Source: a virus. From it: DNA of 43,351 nucleotides. Where the stretch lies: the IMG/VR virus record IMGVR_UViG_3300022929_000062, positions 1 to 43,351 of that record. The stretch is one strand, 5' to 3'. The notes under the pieces are model-generated. The model had not been told where the DNA came from, did no database searches, and was given only the letters and a program-made list of their open reading frames with translations. How positions within the stretch are numbered: the stretch's first letter is position 1; every line of letters starts with the position of its first letter. This document shows, piece by piece, positions 15,558 through 21,708 of the stretch. The position numbers were made by a program, and so were the translations under genes.

Positions 15558-15948
15558 TTTGCACCGCCTTTGCGAAAAGGCTTTTTGCATGATCAAGGCT
15601 TATTTTGTATTCCTTGCCCGTTGCTAAATCTTGTAATTCAAACGGGTATTTGCTGGCCTTGTAATTATAGCCAATAAGGGCAAAGCTTTTGCCTTGCTCT
15701 TTTGCTATCTTTGAAACGTCCAAACCATAGTGATCGGCATAAAGATCAAGGGCCTGTTGGCTTTGGCTTTTGGCCCCCTTAATTTTGATTGATAGTTTAA
15801 AATCTGCTTGATCTTGATCAAAGCGGCAATGCCCTGCAGATATGTCCAAGCCTTCTAAATGCTGCAGGCAAGGCAAGGCCCCAAGATCTTGCAACATTGC
15901 GTTTATTTCGGTGCGTAAAATTTTTACTGTTTCTTTTGTAATTTTCAT
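15550..15948 (-). CDS. Conserved phage hypothetical protein next to methyltransferase
   Basis: 132 residues, starting MKITKETVKILRTEINAMLQ. The second half has the order GLDVSKIAKEQGKSFALIGY, then NYKASKYPFELQDLATGKEY. A G.sF.l.Gy....KYPf.....G..y pattern is one I have seen in unannotated phage proteins. The fold looks like an alpha helix followed by a beta sandwich. The leader GGAACCGACCAAA stands directly before ATG. It is coupled by overlap to the Dcm-like gene, so a shared role in DNA handling is possible but unproven. Confidence 0.62.
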   Translation of the reverse strand: MKITKETVKILRTEINAMLQDLGALPCLQHLEGLDISAGHCRFDQDQADFKLSIKIKGAKSQSQQALDLYADHYGLDVSKIAKEQGKSFALIGYNYKASKYPFELQDLATGKEYKISLDHAKSLFAKAVQNA

Positions 15949-15951
15949 TTT

Positions 15952-15961
15952 GGTCGGTTCC
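15952..15961 (-). promoter_or_regulatory. Repeated leader / ribosome site GGAACCGACC (copy 1)
   Basis: Minus strand GGAACCGACC followed by AAA and the start codon of the 132-residue gene. The AAGGAA part can serve as the ribosome site, but the CCGACC part is not needed for that and is conserved among island genes. Confidence 0.55.
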
Positions 15962-15976
15962 TTTTGCTAGATAAAA

Positions 15977-16038
15977 GCTGCAAAATCTGCAGCCCAAGGC
16001 CCCCGCCAAAAGGCAGGGGCTAAAGGCTAAAGACTAAG
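15977..16038 (-). repeat. Duplicated intergenic stem-loop element, copy A
   Basis: About 60 bases nearly identical to 16983-17042. The shared core reads GCAGCCCAAGGCCCCCGC followed by GCAGGGGCTAA. In minus orientation it makes GCCCCTGCC / GGCGGGGGC and then GCTGCA / TGCAGC with a TTTTAT tail. It sits before the leader of the next gene and may be a processing site or a leaky terminator. Confidence 0.6.
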
Positions 16039-16123
16039 TGAAAAGAAACGGGGCAAATTGCAGCATGATCATTATGCCAAACAAGCAAAGCCCCCCGATA
16101 AGATCGGATATAAAGCCCCGCAT
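16034..16123 (-). CDS. Tiny membrane peptide, 29 aa
   Basis: Starts MRGFISDLIGGLCLFGIMIM and ends LQFAPFLFT, one membrane segment. The ATG overlaps the DUF932 stop by one base (TAATG), so it should be translated by coupling. Comparable tiny membrane peptides follow other genes of this island. No function is known. The tight coupling and clean hydrophobic segment are the reasons to call it a gene. Confidence 0.55.
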   Translation of the reverse strand: MRGFISDLIGGLCLFGIMIMLQFAPFLFT

Positions 16124-16953
16124 TATGCTGCAGCCTTTTCTGCGATATCCCACAAGCCTTGGTTTAATCGCACAATTTCTTTAAGGCCTGTCACCGCTCT
16201 TGCGGATCTTGTTTTTATGCCTTTTGCGTTTCGAGATATGATCGGCAGGCCTGCCCCCAAAATGCTTTCTTGGAGCCTGTTGTATACCGTCCACAAATCT
16301 TGGCTTGCGTCTTCAATCCGCTTTGGGTGGTTGGCGTGTATCATGGTAACGCTATCCCAAAAGGCCCCCGTGTCGGGGCTTCTATCTATTTGTTTCCAGC
16401 GTAAATCTAAAGCCTGCCTTGCAAGATCTTGCTGTTGCTTGATATCAAGCTTTGTTGCCTTCATTAAATCCGCATGCGCCATTGCAAGGGGCATATTTTG
16501 GGCTTGGTCTTTAACAAGCTTTTCAAAGCCTGCAGTTTGCCCCCCGTCATGCCGCAATTTGGCTTGCAGGCCTTCACCGCAAACTATGCCGTTATCACAA
16601 GCGAAACGATACAAGCCCGAAAGCAATCGCAAGCTTTGTGATGCATCGTGCGAATTCCAAAGCAATATTTCTGGTCTATGTTGCTCGTCTTCAAGATCTT
16701 GAGCAAAGGCTATCAAGTGGCTTGCGAAAGGAATGTTTGCGCTTTTGCGTGATGGTCTTTGCGCCGCATAAACGGGCTTGAAGCCATGATCTTGCAGTAT
16801 TTCAACGGCCTGCATTGTATCAACAAAATCATAATTTTTTGACGTTTTAGGGGCAGGGCTTGGGGTAAATGCTGCAGGGCATTTATCGAAAAGATCCGCT
16901 TGCGTAAGCATTGTGCGGGGGGTTTTGTCAGTTATCATAAGATCATAAGGCAT
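16123..16953 (-). CDS. DUF932 / phage-plasmid-like protein
   Basis: 276 residues. The block RPEILLWNSHDASQSLRLLS followed by GLYRFACDNGIVCGEGLQAK matches the DUF932 signature R.Pei...NSHDGs.a..l..GlfR.vC.NGlv. The family is common in phages, plasmids and mobile islands; its role has not been established. The leader GGAACCGACCAAA precedes ATG 16953. It is followed by the coupled 29-residue membrane peptide. Codon use is like the other island genes (many GCC, GGC and AAG/CTT pairs). Confidence 0.72.
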   Translation of the reverse strand: MPYDLMITDKTPRTMLTQADLFDKCPAAFTPSPAPKTSKNYDFVDTMQAVEILQDHGFKPVYAAQRPSRKSANIPFASHLIAFAQDLEDEQHRPEILLWNSHDASQSLRLLSGLYRFACDNGIVCGEGLQAKLRHDGGQTAGFEKLVKDQAQNMPLAMAHADLMKATKLDIKQQQDLARQALDLRWKQIDRSPDTGAFWDSVTMIHANHPKRIEDASQDLWTVYNRLQESILGAGLPIISRNAKGIKTRSARAVTGLKEIVRLNQGLWDIAEKAAA

Positions 16954-16956
16954 TTT

Positions 16957-16966
16957 GGTCGGTTCC
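16957..16966 (-). promoter_or_regulatory. Repeated leader GGAACCGACC (copy 2)
   Basis: Minus strand copy directly before the DUF932 start, with AAA between it and ATG and an A/T-rich tract upstream. Same layout as at 15952-15961. Confidence 0.55.
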
Positions 16967-16982
16967 TTTTTTTAGGTTTATT

Positions 16983-17042
16983 GCTGCAAGATTGCAGCCC
17001 AAGGCCCCCGCAATTTGCAGGGGCTAAGGGCTAAAATCTTAG
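16983..17042 (-). repeat. Duplicated intergenic stem-loop element, copy B
   Basis: Second copy of the element at 15977-16038, with matching GCAGCCCAAGGCCCCCGC and GCAGGGGCTAA parts. It overlaps the last codons of the 73-residue gene and lies just before the DUF932 leader, the same relative place as copy A. Confidence 0.6.
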
Positions 17043-17260
17043 GGATTAATTTTGCGGTTTATTTCTGCCATAAATGCAGCATGTTTTGCATCATCCGCAG
17101 CCCGTCTTGCTGCATATTTTGCAGAAATTGCATCAAGCTTTTTGCGGTCTGCTCTATCTTGCAAGGCAGTAATTACTGCAGCAATTGCCCAAGATACGAA
17201 AACAGCAACAGCAAAAAAGGCGGTCATAAAAAGCGGGCTTGTTAGCGTTTCAATTGTCAT
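17039..17260 (-). CDS. Small membrane protein with charged tail
   Basis: 73 residues. One membrane segment near the N-terminus (LFMTAFFAVAVFVSWAIAAV) is followed by a charged helix (DRADRKKLDAISAKYAARRA). The start overlaps the stop of the 55-residue gene by one base (TAATG). A single-span inner-membrane protein with a cytoplasmic coil is the likely layout. No known family. Confidence 0.58.
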   Translation of the reverse strand: MTIETLTSPLFMTAFFAVAVFVSWAIAAVITALQDRADRKKLDAISAKYAARRAADDAKHAAFMAEINRKINP

Positions 17261-17427
17261 TAAACCGCCCCCGCTTTTTTTACTTCAAACACAAGACAGT
17301 CGCTTTCATGCAATCCCCAAACATTGCGCCATGTTTTAACTGCTAAAGAAGCGGATTTTTTGCGGGTGAAATTTTGCTCAAAAAAATCACCGTTTTCTTC
17401 TAAGCGCCAAATAATTGTAAATTTCAT
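17260..17427 (-). CDS. Hypothetical protein, 55 aa
   Basis: Starts MKFTIIWRLEENGDFFEQNF and continues with TRKKSASLAVKTWRNVWG, an alpha/beta-looking small domain with several aromatic residues. The leader GGAACCGACC lies four bases before ATG. The stop TAA shares a base with the next ATG. The leader and coupling support a real gene although no family is recognised. Confidence 0.6.
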   Translation of the reverse strand: MKFTIIWRLEENGDFFEQNFTRKKSASLAVKTWRNVWGLHESDCLVFEVKKAGAV

Positions 17428-17431
17428 TTTT

Positions 17432-17441
17432 GGTCGGTTCC
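17432..17441 (-). promoter_or_regulatory. Repeated leader GGAACCGACC (copy 3)
   Basis: Minus strand copy before the 55-residue gene. A GGGCAAA / TTTGCCC stem-loop (17460-17476) stands upstream of it, between this gene and the tiny peptide gene. Confidence 0.5.
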
Positions 17442-17528
17442 TTTTGTCTAAAAGTTAAGGGGCAAAGCTTTTGCCCTGCCCCTTGTTATTTCATTTTCAC
17501 AATTTAGTAAAGGCCCTTTATTAATCTT

Positions 17529-17597
17529 TCAAAATAAAAGATCTAAAGCCCATAACCAAAAGACAATAAAGCCCAAGGCAGTATAAAAGATTTTCAT
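17529..17597 (-). CDS. Tiny membrane peptide, 22 aa
   Basis: Starts MKIFYTALGFIVFWLWALDL and ends LF; the whole peptide is one membrane segment. ATG lies 8 bases after the GP88-like stop, with TAGGGGCGCT as ribosome site. It mirrors the 29-residue peptide after the DUF932 gene. Very short, so confidence is limited. Confidence 0.42.
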   Translation of the reverse strand: MKIFYTALGFIVFWLWALDLLF

Positions 17598-17604
17598 AGC
17601 GCCC

Positions 17605-18324
17605 CTATTCTGCAGCGATTGCAAAAGGGGCAGGGCTTGCTTGGCTTGGTTCTACAATAAACAGGCTTTTGCTTTTCTTGGCTTCATTGCCTTTAAGCTT
17701 TAGCCCGATAATTTTGCCCTGTTGCTTTTGGTTTTTGATATCGGACAAATCACCGTCTACAATTTCCCGCCCCAAGAAATAAGAACCGACAGGCACAAAG
17801 CCCCGAAAGACTACAGCAACGGGCCTGTCAGTTAACAAAGCCCGCTTCACTTGCTTTTGATAGGCGGGGTTTTGAGAATATGAAAAGATTAAATCATAAT
17901 TTGGCGGGGTTCTATCAAGCCTTGCCGCAACCTTTGTATAATCTAAAAAATACGATTGCGGGAATTCTTGCGGGATCCCGTATTTTGTCCAATCAATATC
18001 GCTTATTGTGTTTAAACGATAAGCGGGCTTTTCGTCGTTCTTTTTGCAAAGCTTTTCGAAATTAAAAATTTCATGCTTTACTTGATCAACAAAACCGTTG
18101 GGATCTTTCATAAAGAATTCTGTTTTTAATTGCCGCCCCGTTTTTACATTATCAAAGATGCCAAATCCCGCATCTTTAAGACAAGGCTTCATGCAATCGG
18201 CAAGCTTTGCCCCGCTACATATAAAATCATTGGGATATAAAGACAGGCTTGCAATCCGCAACCCGCTTTCTTTTTGGCTCTTTCTCACTTTTGTATTGCT
18301 TGCGCTTGTGTCTAAAAGTTTCAT
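17605..18324 (-). CDS. GP88-like (gene 88 protein) family protein
   Basis: 239 residues, starting MKLLDTSASNTKVRKSQKES. Blocks I associate with the GP88 family are RIASLSLYPNDFICSGAKLA with nearby Cys, CMKPCLKDAGFGIFDNVKTG, RLNTISDIDWTKYGIPQEFP, and EIVDGDLSDIKNQKQQGKII followed by GLKLKG. The family is widespread in phages and unexplained; the early Cys group (C36, C43, C48) may hold a metal. It is the first gene of the accessory island. Its start is preceded by GGAAAACCAAGAA, a degenerate form of the island leader. Confidence 0.6.
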   Translation of the reverse strand: MKLLDTSASNTKVRKSQKESGLRIASLSLYPNDFICSGAKLADCMKPCLKDAGFGIFDNVKTGRQLKTEFFMKDPNGFVDQVKHEIFNFEKLCKKNDEKPAYRLNTISDIDWTKYGIPQEFPQSYFLDYTKVAARLDRTPPNYDLIFSYSQNPAYQKQVKRALLTDRPVAVVFRGFVPVGSYFLGREIVDGDLSDIKNQKQQGKIIGLKLKGNEAKKSKSLFIVEPSQASPAPFAIAAE

Positions 18325-18571
18325 TTCTTGGTTTTCCTTTTCGTTTTAGATTTTTGCAGATCTTGGGGTTTTGTCTTTTGGGTTGGTTAAGCCCGCCCCT
18401 TGATCTGCCACCCAATAGAAACGAAAAAAGCCAAGCAATCAAGCGCAAATTTGCACAAATAAAAAGCACATAAAAAAGAATTTATTATGCCCGCCTGGAT
18501 GCGCTTATTAGTTGTTGATTTAAGGGATACGATATCATAAAGATACCTGGTGTTTTAGGTATAGGTATATC
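18325..18571. other. Divergent non-coding region before the accessory island
   Basis: About 250 bases with no gene. On the minus strand TTGATT, 17 bases, TCTATT (about 18400-18445) could be the island promoter. Nearer 18530-18570 a repeat of GATACC / GGTATA type (GATACCTGG and AGGTATAGGTATATC) looks like an operator. Rightward from here the 58-residue gene starts. Confidence 0.35.
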
Positions 18572-18585
18572 TTGACGCCAGAGTA
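18572..18585 (+). repeat. Direct repeat TTGACGCCAGAGTA, left copy
   Basis: Fourteen bases identical to 18812-18825. This copy ends 43 bases before the start of the 58-residue gene and contains a -35-like TTGACG. The pair brackets that gene. Confidence 0.55.
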
Positions 18586-18628
18586 AAATTAGAACAGAGT
18601 GAGAACATTCAAAAAATCGGAGAATCGT

Positions 18629-18805
18629 ATGATACTAAGCCAGGCGCAAGCTAGGGAGTTGGGAGAGGCGTTGTTGGATGCCTCAGAAGACACTAAAACC
18701 GACAACAGCCAAGCAATAGTAATTTTGGACGGCTCTGCCGTTGCCGTACCTTTTAACGAAGATCTACAAGACCTATATGAAACACCCATTATTGTTCAGG
18801 TATAA
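18629..18805 (+). CDS. Hypothetical protein, 58 aa, between direct repeats
   Basis: Starts MILSQAQARELGEALLDASE at ATG 18629 with GGAG seven bases before it; a longer reading from an upstream alternative start lacks support. A helix of about 20 residues is followed by DNSQAIVILDGSAVAVPFNE, a small alpha/beta layout. It has no clear helix-turn-helix, so I cannot call it a repressor. It has its own strong terminator and is framed by two identical 14-base repeats, so it is an independent unit between the island and the integrase. Confidence 0.58.
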   Translation: MILSQAQARELGEALLDASEDTKTDNSQAIVILDGSAVAVPFNEDLQDLYETPIIVQV

Positions 18806-18811
18806 ACACGT

Positions 18812-18825
18812 TTGACGCCAGAGTA
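18812..18825 (+). repeat. Direct repeat TTGACGCCAGAGTA, right copy
   Basis: Second copy of the 14-base repeat, six bases after the stop of the 58-residue gene and just before its terminator. Confidence 0.55.
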
Positions 18826-18834
18826 TTTTAAATT

Positions 18835-18856
18835 AGGCCCTTTGGGGCCTTTTTTG
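18835..18856 (+). terminator. Intrinsic terminator after the 58-aa gene
   Basis: AGGCCC, a four-base loop, GGGCCT and then six T. A textbook rightward terminator. Confidence 0.8.
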
Positions 18857-18878
18857 TTTGAAAACCACACTTCTTATT

Positions 18879-18915
18879 GTGACAGGTTCCTATAGAACCT
18901 ATAGCACCTTGTCAC
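18879..18915. promoter_or_regulatory. Imperfect 37-bp inverted repeat (operator-like)
   Basis: GTGACA-GGTTCCTATAG on one strand pairs with GTGACAAGGTGCTATAG on the other, so both halves of 18879-18915 match at most positions. It lies between the 58-residue gene and the integrase. A dimeric DNA-binding protein or an integrase/excisionase accessory factor could bind it. Confidence 0.45.
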
Positions 18916-18930
18916 TTTAAGCATCAGCAT

Positions 18931-18963
18931 AAAGAAACCCCCTGCCAACGAATCGACAGGGGG
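18931..18963 (-). terminator. Leftward intrinsic terminator
   Basis: Minus strand CCCCCTG, 12-base loop, CAGGGGG followed by TTTCTTT. It would stop leftward transcripts coming from the integrase side, for which no gene is visible. Confidence 0.5.
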
Positions 18964-19053
18964 CTGCTACTAGCAAGGAAGAGACAGGCTGGGAGGATGC
19001 CTGCGGATTCACTATATCTAATACACTATATAATGCAACTACTATTTTATTAA

Positions 19054-19082
19054 TTGACTTTACTTGTGCCACACAGCTACAT
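19054..19082 (+). promoter_or_regulatory. Candidate integrase promoter with TTGTGCCAC motif
   Basis: TTGACT at 19054-19059 is followed after 17 bases by CTACAT. TTGTGCCACACAGCTA (19064-19079) fills the spacer, the same geometry as in the promoter at 13885-13913. The -10 is poor, so activation by a bound protein would be plausible. Confidence 0.45.
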
Positions 19083-19113
19083 GGTATCAGCCTCATAACC
19101 TTGGGAGACTGAT

Positions 19114-20187
19114 ATGGCGCATATAAAATACCTGCGAAGGAAAACATTAGAGAGTGGACATAAGATCTGGGTGGTTAATCCACCTAAATACGTCAAAGAA
19201 GCTATAGGTGCTTACTATGAGCAGTTTTCTGACCAATCAGATGCTACTGCGAGAGCAATCAGTATTGCGGATCAGTATACCGACTACAAAAGAAACATTA
19301 AGCGTGAAGTTCATATTAATGAGCGCACGGTTGGTGGCTTAGTTAATCAGTATAAGCAAACTAACAGTTGGAATAAGCTAACCGACAACTCTAAAAGAAC
19401 CTACGACCAGTTGTTGCGGGGTACACTTAGATTACGGGTTAGTGAGTCACCCAAGCTGTTACAGGACATGTTGATAGAGCATATTTCTGTAAAACATGCA
19501 GAGTATTTGTACTCACAGCTATGTAAAGACGTAAGTATGCACAGAGCGAACCATGTGTGTAAGGTACTCAGACGCATATGGACAGTAGGCCAACGTCTTG
19601 GGTTAACAAAAGTCAATCCATTTAAGAATATGGGTCTACGAAAGACGCCAGCCCGTACTGTTCTATGGGAACCAGAGCAAGTCCATGCATTTGTCGATAA
19701 AGCAGATGAAATGGGCTTCCCTTCTCTGGGTACTATGGCTTTGCTTTGCTATGACCTATGCCAGAGGCCAGGAGATATGCGCCAACTTACTTGGCAGGAC
19801 TTTCGTGATCAGATCTTTGGGTTTGAGCAAGAAAAGAATAAGACATGGGTGGATATCCCTGCTTCTCCACGGCTGTTAGAGCGGATGCAATCTGTATCCC
19901 CAAGCAACTGGCATGATCAGATCGTGTATTACGAAAAGACAGGCAAGCCGTATGACCGTAGACAGTACAATAAAGTCTTCTGTCGTATTAGAAACGCTGC
20001 AGGCTTACCCTCTGAGTTACAACTGAGAGATCTTAGACGCACAGGTGCAACTGAAATGGCAGAAGCTGGCTGTACTGAGGACGAATTACGTTCTGTAACG
20101 GGCCACCAGAGCCGTGACGTTCTTTCTATCTATGTAAGGCCTACAAGAAAGCTTGCCGCTGCAGGTATAAACAAGAGGTTTGGATGA
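19114..20187 (+). CDS. int: Tyrosine-type phage integrase
   Basis: 357 residues. Catalytic residues can be placed: R218 in LCQRPGDMRQL, R308 in LRDLRRTGATEMAEAG, H331 in VTGHQS and the nucleophile Y340 in LSIYVRPT. The usual first His of the HxxR box is R305 here, a variant I have seen in marine phage integrases. A core-binding domain (about 70-175) precedes the catalytic part. It inserts phage DNA at a host site, probably an initiator tRNA-Met gene, given the attP-like sequence at 21287-21332. ATG 19114 has GGGAG in front. The next gene overlaps its stop. Confidence 0.9.
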   Translation: MAHIKYLRRKTLESGHKIWVVNPPKYVKEAIGAYYEQFSDQSDATARAISIADQYTDYKRNIKREVHINERTVGGLVNQYKQTNSWNKLTDNSKRTYDQLLRGTLRLRVSESPKLLQDMLIEHISVKHAEYLYSQLCKDVSMHRANHVCKVLRRIWTVGQRLGLTKVNPFKNMGLRKTPARTVLWEPEQVHAFVDKADEMGFPSLGTMALLCYDLCQRPGDMRQLTWQDFRDQIFGFEQEKNKTWVDIPASPRLLERMQSVSPSNWHDQIVYYEKTGKPYDRRQYNKVFCRIRNAAGLPSELQLRDLRRTGATEMAEAGCTEDELRSVTGHQSRDVLSIYVRPTRKLAAAGINKRFG

Positions 20188-20327
20188 TGAACGTAAATGA
20201 GGCCAGAGCAGCCTTCGAAGCTGAATTACAGCGTGTGATTGAACATCCACCCCAGCAATTAACTGAACGCCTGATCGACTTGGTTAAGGCAATTCGTGTG
20301 GAGTTAAGGAAAACTGATGGAAAGTAA
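20184..20327 (+). CDS. Hypothetical protein, 47 aa, coupled to integrase
   Basis: Starts MMNVNEARAAFEAELQRVIE, fully helical and charged. Its ATG overlaps the integrase stop (ATGA). It could be an excisionase-like or regulatory peptide by position, but it has no visible DNA-binding motif. It overlaps the next small gene by 11 bases. Confidence 0.5.
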   Translation: MMNVNEARAAFEAELQRVIEHPPQQLTERLIDLVKAIRVELRKTDGK

Positions 20328-20466
20328 GGAACTTTCGCATTTAGCATACCACCTAGATATGTTAGGTGTAGTGCCACTCAAGAAGGTGGAAGAAGAAAAG
20401 AAGCTTCCCCGTACATATGAGTTTAGAAAAGTTGAATTAGATGAAAATGGAGAGCCGCCGTGGTAG
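20317..20466 (+). CDS. Hypothetical protein, 49 aa
   Basis: Starts MESKELSHLAYHLDMLGVVP, then LKKVEEEKKLPRTYEFRKVE. The helical first half is followed by a charged beta-like end. It overlaps the previous gene by 11 bases and the ThyX start by 7 bases, so translation is coupled along integrase, two small genes and ThyX. Unknown function. Confidence 0.52.
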   Translation: MESKELSHLAYHLDMLGVVPLKKVEEEKKLPRTYEFRKVELDENGEPPW

Positions 20467-21209
20467 CAGAAATAACAGTAGAATATGTAGATCATTGCGG
20501 TACAGACCTTTCAGTCTGTGATGCTGCACGGGTATCCTACTCAAAGAAATCTAAGCCATTGGGATACTCAGGGGCAGATGGAAACCCACTACTGCCTATC
20601 CTGCATGATAAGGATAGGAATCTAATAAAATATCTGGCTGATCATAATCATCATAGCCCATTCAATCATACATTTGTAACTTTCAGATGCTATGCACCGT
20701 TGTTTGTTATCGCCCAGCTTCAGAAACACGAATACATGCCGTGGAACCAAGAGAGCCGTAGATATATCGATGATGAACCTGAGTTTTATATCCCAAAGAA
20801 ATGGCGTGGGCGTCCGAAGAACTCCAAGCAAGGTTCTGATGGTATTGTAGAGATAGGCGGTAGTGTTCCTGTAGGGCGGGCTATGTATGCTTGTCGGGAT
20901 GCATATAACGGCCTGCTAAAGGCTGGTGTAGCCCCTGAAATGGCTAGGATGGTATTACCTCAAAATATGATGGCACGATGGATATGGAGTGGTACGGTCA
21001 AAGCTATATCTAAAATGGTAGGCCTAAGAAGTGCATCAGATAGCCAATTTGAAAGCCAAGTGATTGCAAATCAAATCAGTGATATCGTAAGAGGGTTGTT
21101 CCCCGTAAGCTGGGATGCACTGGTTCCCCGTAAAGATGTCATTCGTTCAATGGATGATGAAGAGCGGCAGCAAGCCGTTTATAAAGCTATCCAGAATCAG
21201 TACATTTAA
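20460..21209 (+). CDS. thyX: Flavin-dependent thymidylate synthase
   Basis: 249 residues. ThyX makes dTMP from dUMP using methylene-tetrahydrofolate and FAD. Visible features are HHSPFNH (64-70), the signature region QLQKHEYMPWNQESRRY (86-102), and RMVLPQNMMARWIWSG later. The usual RHR of the signature is K89-H90-E91, while N96, S99, R100 and R101 are kept, so it is a divergent form. GTG at 20460 is the start, with GGAGA seven bases before it, inside the end of the preceding small gene. It belongs with NrdJ and MazG as nucleotide supply genes. Confidence 0.88.
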   Translation: MVAEITVEYVDHCGTDLSVCDAARVSYSKKSKPLGYSGADGNPLLPILHDKDRNLIKYLADHNHHSPFNHTFVTFRCYAPLFVIAQLQKHEYMPWNQESRRYIDDEPEFYIPKKWRGRPKNSKQGSDGIVEIGGSVPVGRAMYACRDAYNGLLKAGVAPEMARMVLPQNMMARWIWSGTVKAISKMVGLRSASDSQFESQVIANQISDIVRGLFPVSWDALVPRKDVIRSMDDEERQQAVYKAIQNQYI

Positions 21210-21260
21210 TTTCTTGACATACGATTTCGGATACTTTTATGTACTATACTTAACTCTGGG

Positions 21261-21375
21261 TATTAACCTATTGTTTTTATTGGCTTTGGTTGCGGGAGTA
21301 GGATTTGAACCTACGACCTTCAGGTTATGAGACTATTCAATGAAAACAATGGGTTATAGACGCCAAAGGTTAATA
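21261..21375. other. attP region with inverted arm repeats
   Basis: TATTAACCT (21261-21269) and its inverted copy AGGTTAATA (21367-21375) flank the tRNA-like core, with related GGG-TATTAACCT and GGGCCTATTAACCT contexts. Paired arm sites around a core are usual for tyrosine integrases. The interval lies between ThyX and the next operon and contains no gene. Confidence 0.5.
21287..21332 (-). other. attP: attP core: 3' half of an initiator tRNA-Met gene
   Basis: On the minus strand the sequence runs from the anticodon loop CTCATAA (CAU anticodon) through the 3' anticodon stem CCTGA, variable AGGTC, T stem-loop GTAGG-TTCAAAT-CCTAC, acceptor TCCCGCA, A and CCA. The 5' half of a tRNA is absent: matching stops just after the anticodon loop. 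A truncated tRNA copy ending in CCA next to an integrase is the standard form of a phage attachment site that restores the host tRNA gene on insertion. Confidence 0.85.
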
Positions 21376-21466
21376 GGCCCATAACTCTGCCACATAATAA
21401 TGTGCTTGACTTATATCAAAAAGCCTATAGCCTGCGGCTAACCCGCCCAGGGTTAGTAATAGCAAC

Positions 21467-21482
21467 TAGCTAAGAGGCACAA
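21467..21482 (-). promoter_or_regulatory. TTGTGCCACTTAGTTA-like site before the primase operon
   Basis: Minus strand TTGTGCCTCTTAGCTA, 13 of 16 bases equal to the consensus. On the plus strand its AAGAGG part lies where a ribosome site for the 73-residue gene would be, so the match could have two roles or be partly chance. Confidence 0.4.
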
Positions 21483-21486
21483 GGCA

Positions 21487-21708
21487 ATGAATAAAGAGCA
21501 AGAAGATTTAAAGGGCAAAGAAGATTATATAAGCCCTACTACCTTTCTATGTGAATACTGCACAATACCAGTACTTATCTCTCAGCCTGCAACTGTATTA
21601 ATGTACACATGCAAGGGGCCAAAATTCCCGAAGTATCTAGGAGAAATAGGCCCATCCTTAAAATTCACAAGACTATGCAGAGATTGTGGGGATCACTTTG
21701 ATGTCTAG
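21487..21708 (+). CDS. Small Cys-rich (zinc-ribbon-like) protein
   Basis: 73 residues with two CxxC pairs, C22-C25 (FLCEYC) and C65-C68 (RLCRDC), plus C42. A small zinc-binding fold is likely. It is the first gene of the replication operon and overlaps the primase start by 8 bases (ATGTCTAG), so a link to primase is reasonable but not shown. Confidence 0.6.
   Translation: MNKEQEDLKGKEDYISPTTFLCEYCTIPVLISQPATVLMYTCKGPKFPKYLGEIGPSLKFTRLCRDCGDHFDV

Noticed and set aside
21239-21400. A functional phage-encoded tRNA-Met
   Set aside because: Only the part from the anticodon loop to CCA is present; the D arm, 5' acceptor strand and 5' anticodon stem are missing.
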